NCBI GenBank assembly: GCA_900470445.1
Contig: UCAU01000036.1
Location: forward strand, 29,425 to 93,424
From: Hyphomicrobiales bacterium
GTDB taxonomy: Bacteria > Pseudomonadota > Alphaproteobacteria > Rhizobiales > Devosiaceae
DNA length: 64,000 nucleotides
Reading direction: 5' to 3'
In this document: piece by piece, positions 45,663-54,928 of the stretch
Layout: each line of letters starts with the position of its first letter
Position numbering within the stretch: position 1 is the first letter of the stretch
The notes under the pieces: generated by a model
Told to the model about the DNA's origin: nothing
Database searches by the model: none
The model's input: the letters and a program-made list of their open reading frames with translations, nothing else
Program-made: the position numbers and the translations under genes

Positions 45663-46448
45663 ATGCCCCTGGTTTCCATCGAAAATGTCGACATGCGCTA
45701 TGGCGGGCCGGGCGGAACGCTGGCCGTGAGCGGCCTTAACCTGCGGATCGAGCGCGGCGAATTTGTTGCCGTGGTGGGGCCGTCCGGCTGTGGCAAGTCC
45801 ACGCTGATGAAACTGACGACCGGGCTGCACATTCCCCAGAGCGGCACGGTGATCGTTGCCAACCAGGAAGTGAGCAAGCCGGTCTCGATCGTTGGCATGG
45901 CGTTCCAGAACCCGACCATGCTGCCCTGGCGCACGACGCTGGAGAATATCCTGCTGCCGGTCGAAATTGTGGAACGACACCGCCATCGGCTGCGGGCGCA
46001 CAAGAAGGAATATGTCGAAAAGGCCGAAGCGTTGTTGGAGACGGTTGGGCTCAAAGGCTTTGGCGACAAGTTTCCCTGGCAGCTTTCCGGCGGCATGCAG
46101 CAGCGGGCCAATCTTTGCCGGGCACTGATCCATGAGCCCGAACTGCTGATGCTGGACGAGCCCTTTGGCGCGCTGGACGCATTCACCCGCGAAGAGCTGT
46201 GGTGCGTGATCCGGGACCTGCACGCCAGCCAGGATGTCACCATTGTTCTCGTCACCCATGACCTGCGGGAATCCGTGTTCCTGGCCGACAAGGTCGTGGT
46301 GATGAGTGCGCGTCCGGGGCGGGTTATTTCCGAACATGTCGTGCCATTCGAGCGGCCACGGCAGCTCGACATTCTCTATCAGCGGGCATTCAACGAAATG
46401 GTGCAGGCGCTGCATGGCGAGATTGCTGTCGCGAGGGTCGCCGCATGA
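45663..46448 (+). CDS. ABC transporter ATP-binding protein, SsuB/TauB/ThiZ type
   Basis: A 261-residue ATPase. Walker [11 protein letters not shown]-loop MAFQNPTMLPWRTTLENI, signature LSGGMQQRANLCRALI, Walker B LLMLDEPFGALDAF and H-loop LVTHDLRESVFLAD are all present. The LPWRTTLENI segment is characteristic of the nitrate/sulfonate/taurine/pyrimidine group. It overlaps the permease gene by four bases. Confidence 0.93.
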   Translation: MPLVSIENVDMRYGGPGGTLAVSGLNLRIERGEFVAVVGPSGCGKSTLMKLTTGLHIPQSGTVIVANQEVSKPVSIVGMAFQNPTMLPWRTTLENILLPVEIVERHRHRLRAHKKEYVEKAEALLETVGLKGFGDKFPWQLSGGMQQRANLCRALIHEPELLMLDEPFGALDAFTREELWCVIRDLHASQDVTIVLVTHDLRESVFLADKVVVMSARPGRVISEHVVPFERPRQLDILYQRAFNEMVQALHGEIAVARVAA

Positions 46449-47266
46449 CCAATCTCGAAACCGTCACCGTCGCATCGACCCCGCCGACGCCCCAGGTTGC
46501 GTTCAAGATCAACTGGCTGCGCCTCGCGCCGCTGCTCTACACCATTGGCCTGTTCGTGATCTGGGAGGTCGGGGTGCGGCTCTCGGGCCTGCCGCATACG
46601 ATTTTTCCGGCGCCAAGCCGGGTGTTCGAAGCGATCGTGCAATATTGGTCGCCGATCTGGAAGAACTCCCTACAGACGCTCTACACCACCGTGTTGGGTT
46701 TCCTTATCGCCGTCATCGCGGGACTGGGGATAGGCTTGTTCATTGGCTGGTCCAAGACGATTTATGCCGGGCTTTACCCGATCATGATCGGCTTCAACGC
46801 AATTCCCAAAGTGGCATTGGTCCCAATCCTGGTCATCTGGTTCGGCATCGGCACTGTGCCGGCAGTGCTGACGGCGTTCCTGATTTCGTTCTTTCCCATC
46901 GTCGTCAATGTCGCGACCGGCCTCGCCACGATCGAGCCGGAGACCGAGGACGTGTTGCGGGCGCTCGGCGCAAAGAAGCTCGACATCATGCTCAAGGTCG
47001 GCATTCCGCGCTCGATGCCGTATTTTTTTGGCTCGCTGAAGGTGGCAATTACCCTGGCCTTTGTCGGCTCGGTGGTCAGTGAAACCGTGGCGTCCAACAA
47101 CGGCTTGGGCAACATGATGGCGTCTGCTCAATCCAATTTCAACGTGCCGCTGGTGTTTGCCGGGCTACTGATGCTCGCGATCGAGGGCATCGCCATGTAT
47201 GCGCTCATGGCGTGGCTGGAGAAGCGGATGACGGGCTGGGCGCACCGCTCGACAATGAGCAATTGA
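46445..47266 (+). CDS. ABC transporter permease, SsuC/TauC type
   Basis: A 273-residue inner-membrane permease. Landmarks are LYTIGLFVIWEVGVRLSGLP, GFNAIPKVALVPILVIWFGI, the coupling loop EDVLRALGAKKLDIMLKVGI and VVSETVASNNGLGNMM. These are standard for the SsuC/TauC/ThiX group. It ends the importer operon, 7 bp from the convergent arginase-like gene. Confidence 0.93.
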   Translation: MTNLETVTVASTPPTPQVAFKINWLRLAPLLYTIGLFVIWEVGVRLSGLPHTIFPAPSRVFEAIVQYWSPIWKNSLQTLYTTVLGFLIAVIAGLGIGLFIGWSKTIYAGLYPIMIGFNAIPKVALVPILVIWFGIGTVPAVLTAFLISFFPIVVNVATGLATIEPETEDVLRALGAKKLDIMLKVGIPRSMPYFFGSLKVAITLAFVGSVVSETVASNNGLGNMMASAQSNFNVPLVFAGLLMLAIEGIAMYALMAWLEKRMTGWAHRSTMSN

Positions 47267-47273
47267 TCCAAGA

Positions 47274-48167
47274 TCAATGGCGCGCTGCTGCTCCGAACGC
47301 CGCGGCAACCACGTCGGCCAGGCCGCGCCCGGCGCTACCATCCTCATCAAGGCGTGGATTGTAGATGGTGATCTCAAGTCCGACGGCCTTACCGCTGGCC
47401 AGCGCAATCCGCAGCGCAGCCCCTAGCTCGTCCCACGACAACCCGCCTGGTACGCGGAAATCGACAGCCGGCATGATGGCGTCATCGAGACAGTCGGCGT
47501 CGAGATGGATGAAAAAGCCGTCCAGTTCCGCTCGCGTCAGGTGGTCGACCGCTTCGCCTGTGGCGGCCTCAATGCCTTTGGCGCGCACAGCGGGCAGGTC
47601 AAGCGCCTTGAGCTCTGCGGGGAGCGGCTGGCTGCCATACTCCTCCTGATCCTTGTGGTCGCGATAGGCGAACGCGACAGCGTCTTCAGGCCGGACCAGA
47701 GGCTTGCGCCCTTCGATGTCGGCCAGGAGCGGCGGACCGTAGCCGGTGACGAAAGCGAGGTCCATCGAGGCGCCCTCGCCATTGGGTTCTGCCGCGGGCT
47801 GGAAGAAATCGGCATTGCCGTCGATGAAGAGCAGGCCATAGCGGCCGCGTCGTCGAAGCGCGAGCATCGAACCAACCAGGATCGTACAATCGCCGCCCAG
47901 CACCACCGGAAACTCTCCCGCATCGAGCACCGCTTCCACCGCGTCGGCGAGCATGGGCGACCACGCCGCAATTGCCGTGGTGTTCAAAACGCCGGTCTCG
48001 GGATCGGGAGTAGGGTCCTTGGGAGGCACGGCCAGCCGTCCGGCGCGGCGCGCGTGAATGCGCTCCGCAAGGCCAAGATCAAGCAGCCGACCAGCCAGAC
48101 GCTCGACGCCCTCGGTCGCCAGCCCCAGCGTGGAAGGAGCTTCGAGAACAGCATAAGGGCCGGGCAT
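47274..48167 (-). CDS. Arginase/agmatinase-fold protein with substituted manganese ligands
   Basis: A 297-residue ureohydrolase-fold protein. The GGDH motif reads GGDC (Cys94) and DAHxD reads DGNAD (Asp116, Asn118, Asp120), so both histidine ligands of the binuclear manganese site are replaced. HLDADCLDD keeps Asp223 and Asp225, and Glu265 in GLEITIYN is also kept. The ATG at 48167 has AGGAGG 8 bp upstream. GGDC occurs in a subgroup of the family, but I recall histidine at the second site there. It diverges from a spermidine-synthase-like gene, a hint of polyamine or guanidino chemistry. Activity as an arginase should not be assumed. Confidence 0.83.
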   Translation of the reverse strand: MPGPYAVLEAPSTLGLATEGVERLAGRLLDLGLAERIHARRAGRLAVPPKDPTPDPETGVLNTTAIAAWSPMLADAVEAVLDAGEFPVVLGGDCTILVGSMLALRRRGRYGLLFIDGNADFFQPAAEPNGEGASMDLAFVTGYGPPLLADIEGRKPLVRPEDAVAFAYRDHKDQEEYGSQPLPAELKALDLPAVRAKGIEAATGEAVDHLTRAELDGFFIHLDADCLDDAIMPAVDFRVPGGLSWDELGAALRIALASGKAVGLEITIYNPRLDEDGSAGRGLADVVAAAFGAAARH

Positions 48168-48340
48168 AGGCGCCTCCTGTTTGTGGCTTAGGTCAGTCCT
48201 TCGACAACGGTCGCTGCTGCGCCCTGTTCCCTGCCACGCCGCATTTGAAGTGGGACAATGGCAAGGCCTTGCCGGCTTTCGCTTGCGCCGCGGTGATAGA
48301 GGCTGGATACGTAATTCCATAATTTTCCGAGAGCATTGCC

Positions 48341-49057
48341 GTGAACCCCTGGGTCCTGATCGATACCGTCCCGCTCCCCGATGGCCGCGGTGATATCCGC
48401 CTGATCCAGCGCGCCGACGAATTCTCCATCATGCTGGGCACGATTGCCTTGATGAACAGCCGGCTCAGTGGGTCCGAAGAAGCCATGGCCGGGCTGGCAC
48501 GGGCGCGGATCGGCGATCGGCCGAATGCCCACGTGCTGATCGGTGGGCTCGGCATGGGTTTCACTTTGCGCGCGGCGCTCGCCGAGTTCCCGCAAACCAC
48601 CAGCATCACCGTTTCTGAGCTGATGCCCGCCGTGGTGGCCTGGGCGAAGGGGCCAATGGCGCCCATTTTCGGCGATTGCCTTGAGGATCCGCGCGTCGAC
48701 ATCAAGGTCGTCGATGTGCGCCGGCTGATCAATTCGGCCAAGGCGAGCTACGACGCCATCCTGCTCGACGTCGACAATGGCCCCGATGGATTGACCGTCG
48801 AGACCAATGACGCGCTCTACAGCATGACCGGCCTGAAGGCCGCCAGTGCTGCGCTGCGTCCGGGCGGCGTGCTGGCAATTTGGGCCTCCGCACCCGATCG
48901 AGCCTTCACCCAGCGCCTGCAACGCGCCGGATTTACGGTTGAGGAAGAAAGGATCCGCGCCAATGGCAAGAGCCGCGGCTCTCGCCACGTCATCTGGCTG
49001 GCAACGCGCCCAATTACGCACTCGCCTGGAGTTCGCTCCGCATCCAGAAAGGCATAA
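48341..49057 (+). CDS. Spermidine-synthase-like methyltransferase-fold protein
   Basis: A 238-residue protein with the aminopropyltransferase/methyltransferase Rossmann fold. The nucleotide-binding loop is [36 protein letters not shown] supplies the acidic end of beta-2, and [14 protein letters not shown] is motif IV. It lacks the N-terminal beta-domain of full spermidine synthases. It starts with GTG at 48341. It diverges from the arginase-like gene across 173 bp and converges with a cyclophilin-fold gene. Polyamine synthesis is possible but not shown. Confidence 0.8.
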   Translation: MNPWVLIDTVPLPDGRGDIRLIQRADEFSIMLGTIALMNSRLSGSEEAMAGLARARIGDRPNAHVLIGGLGMGFTLRAALAEFPQTTSITVSELMPAVVAWAKGPMAPIFGDCLEDPRVDIKVVDVRRLINSAKASYDAILLDVDNGPDGLTVETNDALYSMTGLKAASAALRPGGVLAIWASAPDRAFTQRLQRAGFTVEEERIRANGKSRGSRHVIWLATRPITHSPGVRSASRKA

Positions 49058-49073
49058 AAATCGCCCCCCGGCG

Positions 49074-49544
49074 TCAGATGCGCTCAATGCGAACGGGGAA
49101 TTTGCCTCGCACCAGCAGCGGATCGAAGCCGTCATCAAAGCGGCCGAGGCGGATCAGCCCGTCCCAGCGATAGTCCCCGTAGAACAGTGCCAGATTGCCC
49201 CATGGCCGGAAGTAGCAGAGGTCGCCCGGCTGCTCGTTGCCAAAAGGCCCCGCGCCGTCCTCAGTGAGTTTGCGCGGCAGATGCACGATCTTTTCATTGC
49301 CGCCGAAATCCTCGATCGTCAGATCGAGTGGCAGCATGGACGCAAAGTCGCGCGCGGACGGATTGTCGTAGAGGCTGGCCGTCATGGTCATGCCATTGAA
49401 GGTCAAAGAGATTTTCATGCCATTCGGCTCCTGGCTTGCTGGATCGGTATCAGCTTGCGCCCGCACAGTGCTCGGGAGCATTGCTGTGGCAAAGGCTGCT
49501 TGCAACAGTGTGCGTCGAGTGAACTGCGTGGGCGCATCGGCCAT
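49074..49544 (-). CDS. Tat-exported cyclophilin-like fold protein
   Basis: A 156-residue protein with a twin-arginine signal (RRTLLQAAFATAMLPSTVRA) and a C-terminal domain of about 110 residues matching the protein at 4223. Shared points are NPSARDFASMLPLDLTIEDF, NEKIVHLPRKL, GDLCYFRPWGNLALFYGDY and LGRFDDG. It differs from that paralogue in using a Tat rather than a Sec-type signal. It lies 16 bp after the SDR gene on the same strand and is probably co-transcribed. The biochemical role is unknown. Confidence 0.82.
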   Translation of the reverse strand: MADAPTQFTRRTLLQAAFATAMLPSTVRAQADTDPASQEPNGMKISLTFNGMTMTASLYDNPSARDFASMLPLDLTIEDFGGNEKIVHLPRKLTEDGAGPFGNEQPGDLCYFRPWGNLALFYGDYRWDGLIRLGRFDDGFDPLLVRGKFPVRIERI

Positions 49545-49560
49545 GATTTAGCCCTTCTGA

Positions 49561-50307
49561 TCAGACCGGCTGTGCCGTCGGGCGGAACAGGATTTCGTTG
49601 ATGTCGACGTCGTCGGGCTCGTTGATGGCAAAGGCGACGGCGCGAGCGAAGGTATCCGGGCCAACCGCGATCTTGCTGACGAAATCCCTGGTGCCCTGCT
49701 GGATATCCTTTTCGCTGATATGCTCGAGCAGTTCGGTGCTGACGGCGCCGGGCGAGATGACGGTCGTGCGAATATTGTAGGGCTTCACTTCCTTGCGCAG
49801 GCCCTCGGATAGCGCCCGCACGGCGTGCTTGGTCGCACAATAGACCGTGGCGCCGGGATCCACCACATGGCCGTAGACCGAGGAAACATTGATGATGTGC
49901 CCGGACTTCTGTGCCTGCATGTGCGGCAGGGCGGCGGCGATACCATAGAGGACGCCCTTGAGGTTGACGTCGATCATGCGATCCCACTCGTCGACCTTGA
50001 GGCGCTCGAGCGGCGCCAAAGGCATCAGGCCGGCATTGTTGAGCATCACGTCGATACGGCCGAATGTGTCGACCGCTGCCTGCACCAGATCCTTGACCTG
50101 ATCGCGATCAGTGACGTCCGTGGCCACGGCTTTCGCCTTATGCCCCGCCGCCGTCAATTCCTCGACCAAGGCGTGGATGCGGTCGGCGCGGCGGGCGCCA
50201 AGCACGACGGAGGCGCCCTCGGCGGCGAGATGACGTGCGGTGGCTTCGCCCAGGCCACTGCTGGCGCCGGTGATGACGACGACCTTGTTTTTGATGCCTT
50301 CAGTCAT
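49561..50307 (-). CDS. SDR-family oxidoreductase
   Basis: A 248-residue classical SDR. The nucleotide motif [12 protein letters not shown] for NADP preference, NNAG, the catalytic serine in NVSSVYG and YCATK are all present, and PGAVSTEL follows. It resembles the SDR at 2272 but keeps the standard NNAG. It diverges from the LysR gene at 50546 across 238 bp and is followed by the cyclophilin-fold gene, the same gene partnership seen at the start of the window. Confidence 0.92.
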   Translation of the reverse strand: MTEGIKNKVVVITGASSGLGEATARHLAAEGASVVLGARRADRIHALVEELTAAGHKAKAVATDVTDRDQVKDLVQAAVDTFGRIDVMLNNAGLMPLAPLERLKVDEWDRMIDVNLKGVLYGIAAALPHMQAQKSGHIINVSSVYGHVVDPGATVYCATKHAVRALSEGLRKEVKPYNIRTTVISPGAVSTELLEHISEKDIQQGTRDFVSKIAVGPDTFARAVAFAINEPDDVDINEILFRPTAQPV

Positions 50308-50545
50308 GAGATTTTCCTTTCAGATGTTGCGGTGAAGGCGGCGGCGCGCCGCCCGCCTCAAGATCATCGGGGCCGGCCATCCAGGCCTCACCTTCGCTCG
50401 CAGCTAGGTCTCGCGCGATGGGGGTGAGCAAGCTCACCCAAAGGAACGACAGGCACACGACTCCGCTGGAGGTCCTTAACTAGTCAGCCTGGCCAATTGC
50501 GACTAGACGCAGTAATCTGCATGTTATTGTGAGCGAGGTTCAGCA

Positions 50546-51442
50546 ATGAAGCGTGACGAATTTGCCGAGATGCGCGCCTTCCTCGAGGTGAGCAAGCAGC
50601 GCAGCTTTACGCGTGCGGCCGGCAAACTGGGCGTTACGCCCTCGGCGCTCAGCCATACGGTCAAGGCTTTGGAATCGCGACTTGGCGTTCGCCTGCTGTC
50701 GCGCACCACCCGCGATGTGGCTCCGACGCTGGCAGGGGAGCGCCTCCGGGCCGGTATCGAGCCGCATTTCGAAGCTATTGCCGCCCAGGTCAGCGCGCTC
50801 GGCGCCATGCGCGATCAACCAAGCGGCCATCTGCGGATCGTGTGCACCGACGACTCGGTGGACATCGTGTTCCGGCCGCGCCTTGCCAAATTCTTTGCCG
50901 ACTACCCGGACATCAGCGTCGAACTGATCGTCGACAACGCCTATTCCAACATTGTCGAGCAACAATTCGATGCCGGCGTCAGGCTCGGGGAATCCATCGC
51001 CAAGGATATGATTGCGGTCCGCATCGGCCCCGATGTTGCCTATTGCGTGGTGGGGTCACCACGCTATTTCGAGCAGCGTCCGGCGCCCACGACACCGCAG
51101 GACCTCACCGAACATCAGTGCATCAACTACCGCCTGCCGACCTCCGGTGCGGTCTATGCTTGGGAGTTGCGGGACGGTGCCCGCGAATTCAGCGTTCGCG
51201 TCGAGGGCCAGTTCACGCTCAACAATATGGGGCCTGCAGTGCAGGCAGCGCTCGATGGCGTTGGGCTCGCCTACGTGCCGCGCGAGCTGGTGCGGTCCTA
51301 CATTGAAGCCGGCCAGTTGCAGGAAGTCTTGCATCAATACTGCCCGACATTTCAGGGTTACCACCTCTACTATCCAAGCCGCCGCCACCTCTCGCCAGCA
51401 TTTTCAGCTTTCGTGGAGGCGTTCCGGTTTCGGACTAAATAG
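50546..51442 (+). CDS. LysR-family transcriptional regulator
   Basis: A 298-residue LysR protein. The winged helix is FLEVSKQRSFTRAAGKLGVT then PSALSHTVKALESRLGVRLL, and the effector domain contains QQFDAGVRLGESIAKDMIAV. The same FDAGVRLGES...KDMIAVRIGP signature is found in the partial LysR at 1-752. It probably controls the divergent SDR/cyclophilin-fold operon. Confidence 0.92.
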   Translation: MKRDEFAEMRAFLEVSKQRSFTRAAGKLGVTPSALSHTVKALESRLGVRLLSRTTRDVAPTLAGERLRAGIEPHFEAIAAQVSALGAMRDQPSGHLRIVCTDDSVDIVFRPRLAKFFADYPDISVELIVDNAYSNIVEQQFDAGVRLGESIAKDMIAVRIGPDVAYCVVGSPRYFEQRPAPTTPQDLTEHQCINYRLPTSGAVYAWELRDGAREFSVRVEGQFTLNNMGPAVQAALDGVGLAYVPRELVRSYIEAGQLQEVLHQYCPTFQGYHLYYPSRRHLSPAFSAFVEAFRFRTK

Positions 51443-51544
51443 AAAAACAGGAATTTGGATCGCTGGGCACTTAGCCGCGATCGGCGCTGGCGGAGGCTTC
51501 AATTCCCAGAAGTAAACGTCCGCGCGACTTGGTGTGCCGCAGGC

Positions 51545-51658
51545 AAGTAGACAGCAATAGCTTCCAGCCGGAATCTTGAGGCTGATGGCATCGACCGCCG
51601 TCGTCTTTCCATAAATCTTGGAAACGGAAGCGATGTCGATCTCGGCAGCCTTGGACAT
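51545..51658 (-). pseudogene. N-terminal fragment of a PotA-like ABC ATPase
   Basis: From an ATG at 51658 the minus strand encodes an ATPase start: EIDIASVSKIYGKTTAVDAI followed by SLKIPAGSYCCLL. It breaks off exactly where the Walker A motif (GPSGCGKT) should begin; what follows (ACGTPSRADVYF) is unrelated. No other transporter piece is present. It diverges from the GntR gene at 51904, the usual place of a regulated importer. I infer deletion of a spermidine/putrescine-type transporter operon up to this point. Confidence 0.6.
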
Positions 51659-51903
51659 GAGCATCCCCAATTTATCGGGGCTTTACATGCATCCGCCGTG
51701 CCAGTTGGTGAGCGGCCTATTAACCTGCTGGCAGCACTGATTTATCTCGCTTTATCGCCATTGTGCGATCGATAGGCAGTTCTAGTATTTGCTTCATTTG
51801 TGAGCATGTGTCCGCAGTGGGCGCCAAAATTGTATGCAATCTGCCGGATGTCTGTGTGCGATTCTTGCTTTCACCGCCCTTCGATTCTGCTTATGAGTGA
51901 GCT
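51659..51903. promoter_or_regulatory. Former divergent promoter region with candidate GntR operator at 51829-51840
   Basis: The gap between the ATPase fragment and the GntR gene holds ATTGTATGCAAT (51829-51840), an imperfect palindrome similar to sites of FCD-type GntR regulators (TTGTATACAA-like). No gene is recognised in it. Confidence 0.35.
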
Positions 51904-52626
51904 ATGACGCTTACAGACCAGACCTTTGCCGCGCCGCCCCCTGTCGAGGACCGCGCCATGATGATCCGCGATCATCTGCGCGACGCGATCGTCGATCGCC
52001 GGTTGGCGCCTGGCACGAAACTCAACGAAGCCGAAGTCGGCACGTTGTTCGAGGTCAGCCGCACTGTGGTTCGCGCTGCGCTCCAGGCGCTCGCCTTCGA
52101 GGGACTGGTCAAGACCGAACGCAATCGGGGTGCCTTCGTCGCCAATCCAACCCCGGAAGAGGCCCGCCAGGTCTTTGCCTCGCGCCGCTTGATCGAGCCG
52201 GGACTGGCGCTCGCCGCCGCGCAACGCATAACGGCCAGCGAAATCGCTGCTTTCCGCGAGCGCCTGCAGCACGAGAGCGAATTGCTCAACCAACGTGGCC
52301 CCACCGCTCGCCGCGCCGAAATTCATGCCTCGGGCGACTTTCACCTGCTGCTCGCCAGGGTCGCCGATAATGCCATTCTCTTGCGTTTCATGGAGGAATT
52401 GGTCGCCCGCTCCTCCCTGGTCATCGCACTTTATGGCAATTCCGGCGCCTCCAGTTGCGGCCATAGTGACCACGGCAATATCCTGACAGCGCTGGAACAG
52501 GGCGATGGGGAACGCGCCGGCAAGCTGCTGCTCACCCATATCGACCATATCGAAGCCGATCTCGACTTGCGCAATACCAGCAACCTGCCGCTACGCGACG
52601 CCTTGGCCACCAGCGCGGGAATCTAA
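51904..52626 (+). CDS. GntR-family regulator, FCD subfamily
   Basis: A 240-residue regulator. The winged helix is MIRDHLRDAIVDRRLAPGTK then LNEAEVGTLFEVSRTVVRAA, and the FCD domain shows DFHLLLARVADNAILLRF, GHSDHGNIL and LTHIDHIEADL with its metal-binding histidines. Relatives commonly sit beside polyamine-type ABC operons and purine or amine catabolic genes. Only a fragment of the ATPase gene remains here, so it may have lost its main target. Its stop overlaps the convergent LysR stop by four bases. Confidence 0.9.
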   Translation: MTLTDQTFAAPPPVEDRAMMIRDHLRDAIVDRRLAPGTKLNEAEVGTLFEVSRTVVRAALQALAFEGLVKTERNRGAFVANPTPEEARQVFASRRLIEPGLALAAAQRITASEIAAFRERLQHESELLNQRGPTARRAEIHASGDFHLLLARVADNAILLRFMEELVARSSLVIALYGNSGASSCGHSDHGNILTALEQGDGERAGKLLLTHIDHIEADLDLRNTSNLPLRDALATSAGI

Positions 52627-53573
52627 CTGCAAAACCAGTCGATGAAGGCCCGCAGCTTTGGCGGCTGATTGCGCGTGGGATAATAGAGCTGGAACTGAGC
52701 TGGACGCGGCTCAAATTGGGGCAGCACCTCGACCAGTTCGTCGGACTCGTTGGCGGGGATTTCCGTCGTTCGATAGAGCTGGGCAACACCCAGACCCGCG
52801 CGAACGGCGAAGTCGAAGTGATTATTGTCGTCGAATACCAGCCGCGGCGGCGGATCGAGGCGCACGACCTGATCGCCCACATTGAAGGTCAGTGGCTCCA
52901 GCCGCTGGCTGCCCGGAAATCGATAGCGGATCACCTGATGGCTCGCTAGATCATTGGGGTGCTGGGGAATGCCTGCGGCCTCCAGATAGGCACGCGAAGC
53001 CAGCACCCGGCGGTGCAGAACTGGACCGATAGGGCGCGCGATCATGTCGAGTTCCAGAGTGTCCGAAAAGCGGATGCCCGCGTCGAACCCACCGGCAACG
53101 ATATCGCTCAGTCGGTCATCCGTCGCGAGTTCCACGTCGATATCGGGATAGTGCCGCACGAAATCTGCCAACCGCGGCAAGATGCAGAACTGCGCCGCTA
53201 GCCGCGACAGGTTGATCCGCAAATTCCCGGCGGGCCGGCGGCCGGCAGTCCGCACCCGATCAAGCGCTTCGGCGATATCACCAAAAGCCCGGTCGGTATC
53301 CTGCAGCAGCAGGCGGCCGGCCTCGGTCAGCCGGATGCTGCGGCTGGTGCGCTCGAAAAGCCGGGCGCCGACCAGGGATTCAAGCTGCCGGATTTTTTGC
53401 GACACCGCCGACGGCGTTATTCCAAGCCGGCCGGATGCGGCGGTGAAACCGCCTGCAGTCGCGACCATGCGGAATGCCGGCAGCAACGAAAGAAGATCAG
53501 GGGGTATCGTTAATCTGTGCTTCAAGGCCCTTGAAGTATGCCTCAGCTCAACTTCACGATCAAGGCGGGCCAT
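52623..53573 (-). CDS. LysR-family transcriptional regulator
   Basis: About 300-316 residues. The winged helix is LPAFRMVATAGGFTAASGRL then GITPSAVSQKIRQLESLVGA, and the effector domain has RINLSRLAAQFCILPRLADF and GGFDAGIRFSDTLELDMIAR. The start is uncertain: ATG 53573, or a TTG at 53525 giving MKHRLTIPPDLL, nearer the normal length. It diverges from the serine-hydrolase gene at 53607 with at most about 80 bp between starts and probably controls it. Confidence 0.88.
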   Translation of the reverse strand: MARLDREVELRHTSRALKHRLTIPPDLLSLLPAFRMVATAGGFTAASGRLGITPSAVSQKIRQLESLVGARLFERTSRSIRLTEAGRLLLQDTDRAFGDIAEALDRVRTAGRRPAGNLRINLSRLAAQFCILPRLADFVRHYPDIDVELATDDRLSDIVAGGFDAGIRFSDTLELDMIARPIGPVLHRRVLASRAYLEAAGIPQHPNDLASHQVIRYRFPGSQRLEPLTFNVGDQVVRLDPPPRLVFDDNNHFDFAVRAGLGVAQLYRTTEIPANESDELVEVLPQFEPRPAQFQLYYPTRNQPPKLRAFIDWFCS

Positions 53574-53606
53574 CTAGGGCGTATCATTTTGCCCTGGAGC
53601 CTACCA

Positions 53607-54752
53607 ATGAGCCAACAATTAGAGACTTCGACCCTGTCAAACGCGATTGATGTCGCGATTGATGATGCACTTGCCCAAGCGCGCATCGCCGGTGGCGTGG
53701 TGCTTGTCGTCGAAGACGGCAAGATCGTCTACGAACGGGCGGCGGGCTACGCCGACCGCGAGGCAGGCCGGTCGATGCAGATCGATACGCCGTTCCGGTT
53801 CGCATCCGTCACCAAGCCCTTTACCACCATGGCCGCCCTGACACTGGTGGAAGCCGGGCGTCTGTCGCCTGATGATCGGGTGACGCAATATCTGCCAGAC
53901 TTTGCCCCACGCCTGGCCGATGGCTCGCTCGCGGATATCCGGGTCGAACACTTGATGGCCCACACGGCAGGTCTCGACTACCGCTTCCAGCAAGCCGCGG
54001 ATGGGCCCTATGCCCGCGCCGGTGTTTCGGATGGACTGGATGAAAACCGGGACCCGTTTGCAGCAAATCTCGCCCGCATTGCGAGCGTGTCGCTGGACCA
54101 GCGCCCAGGCGAGAGCTGGCGCTATTCCGTTGCGACCGATGTGCTGGGCGGTGTGGTCGAGGCCATCACCGGCATGAAGCTTGACGGCGCGATCGCTGCA
54201 TTCGTCACTGAACCACTGCGATTGGGTGCGGCGTTTCATTGGCCCGATGCGAACATTGCTATCCCCTATCATGACGGTGCATCGGGACCGGTGCGGATGG
54301 GTGTCGGCGTGGAACTGCCCCAGCGTTACATCGAAGGTCCGGGCGTGCGCTTTGATCCGGAGCGCATTCGGGACGCGGCGGCTTGGCCCTCGGGTGGCGC
54401 TGGCATGGCTGGCCGCGCACGCGACGTGCTCACCCTGCTTGAGGCTTACCGCGCCGGCAGCTTCCTGAGCGAGGACTTGCGCGAGGCAGCGCGGGCAGTC
54501 CGGATCGGCGCGGAGGCAATGGGTCCGGGTTGGGGCTTTTCCTGGCTGGGCGCCACCCTGGTCGACCCTGCGGCTGCCGGCAGCCAATGGAGCACGGGGT
54601 CGGCGACTTGGGGCGGTACCTACGGCCACACATGGGGCATCGACTTCGCCAAAAAGCGCACATTCATTGCAATGACGAACACGGCCTATGAGGGCATGTC
54701 TGGCAAGTTCGCCCAGGACATCGCCGCCGCATTCGCCCTGCCACTCTCTTAA
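53607..54752 (+). CDS. Serine hydrolase, class C beta-lactamase/esterase-like
   Basis: A 381-residue protein of the beta-lactamase (class C/EstB) fold. The SxxK motif is FASVTKPFTTMAAL, the YxN-like motif is YSVATDVLG, and GTYGHTWGIDF stands at the KTG/HxG position. No export signal is evident, which favours an esterase or amidase over antibiotic resistance. The ATG at 53607 follows GGAG by 7 bp. It diverges from a LysR regulator, an ampR/ampC-like arrangement. Confidence 0.85.
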   Translation: MSQQLETSTLSNAIDVAIDDALAQARIAGGVVLVVEDGKIVYERAAGYADREAGRSMQIDTPFRFASVTKPFTTMAALTLVEAGRLSPDDRVTQYLPDFAPRLADGSLADIRVEHLMAHTAGLDYRFQQAADGPYARAGVSDGLDENRDPFAANLARIASVSLDQRPGESWRYSVATDVLGGVVEAITGMKLDGAIAAFVTEPLRLGAAFHWPDANIAIPYHDGASGPVRMGVGVELPQRYIEGPGVRFDPERIRDAAAWPSGGAGMAGRARDVLTLLEAYRAGSFLSEDLREAARAVRIGAEAMGPGWGFSWLGATLVDPAAAGSQWSTGSATWGGTYGHTWGIDFAKKRTFIAMTNTAYEGMSGKFAQDIAAAFALPLS

Positions 54753-54928
54753 CCTGGGCGCGGGGCGGCCAGCATTTGGCCGCCCCGCCTCACGGGCGCG
54801 AAGGAATGGACGTAGCGTATTCTTTGCAATGATCAGAAAAGATGATAGCAAAACTCCTATTATAGCCGGACGGCCGCTGGCTGCAGCGGCTTCGCGGGCC
54901 CTCCAAATTCAATAGGATCAATCCAACC

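Noticed and set aside
53637..54851. 404-codon minus-strand frame opposite the serine hydrolase
   Set aside because: Shadow frame; the sense frame has the SxxK and HTWG motifs and a ribosome site.
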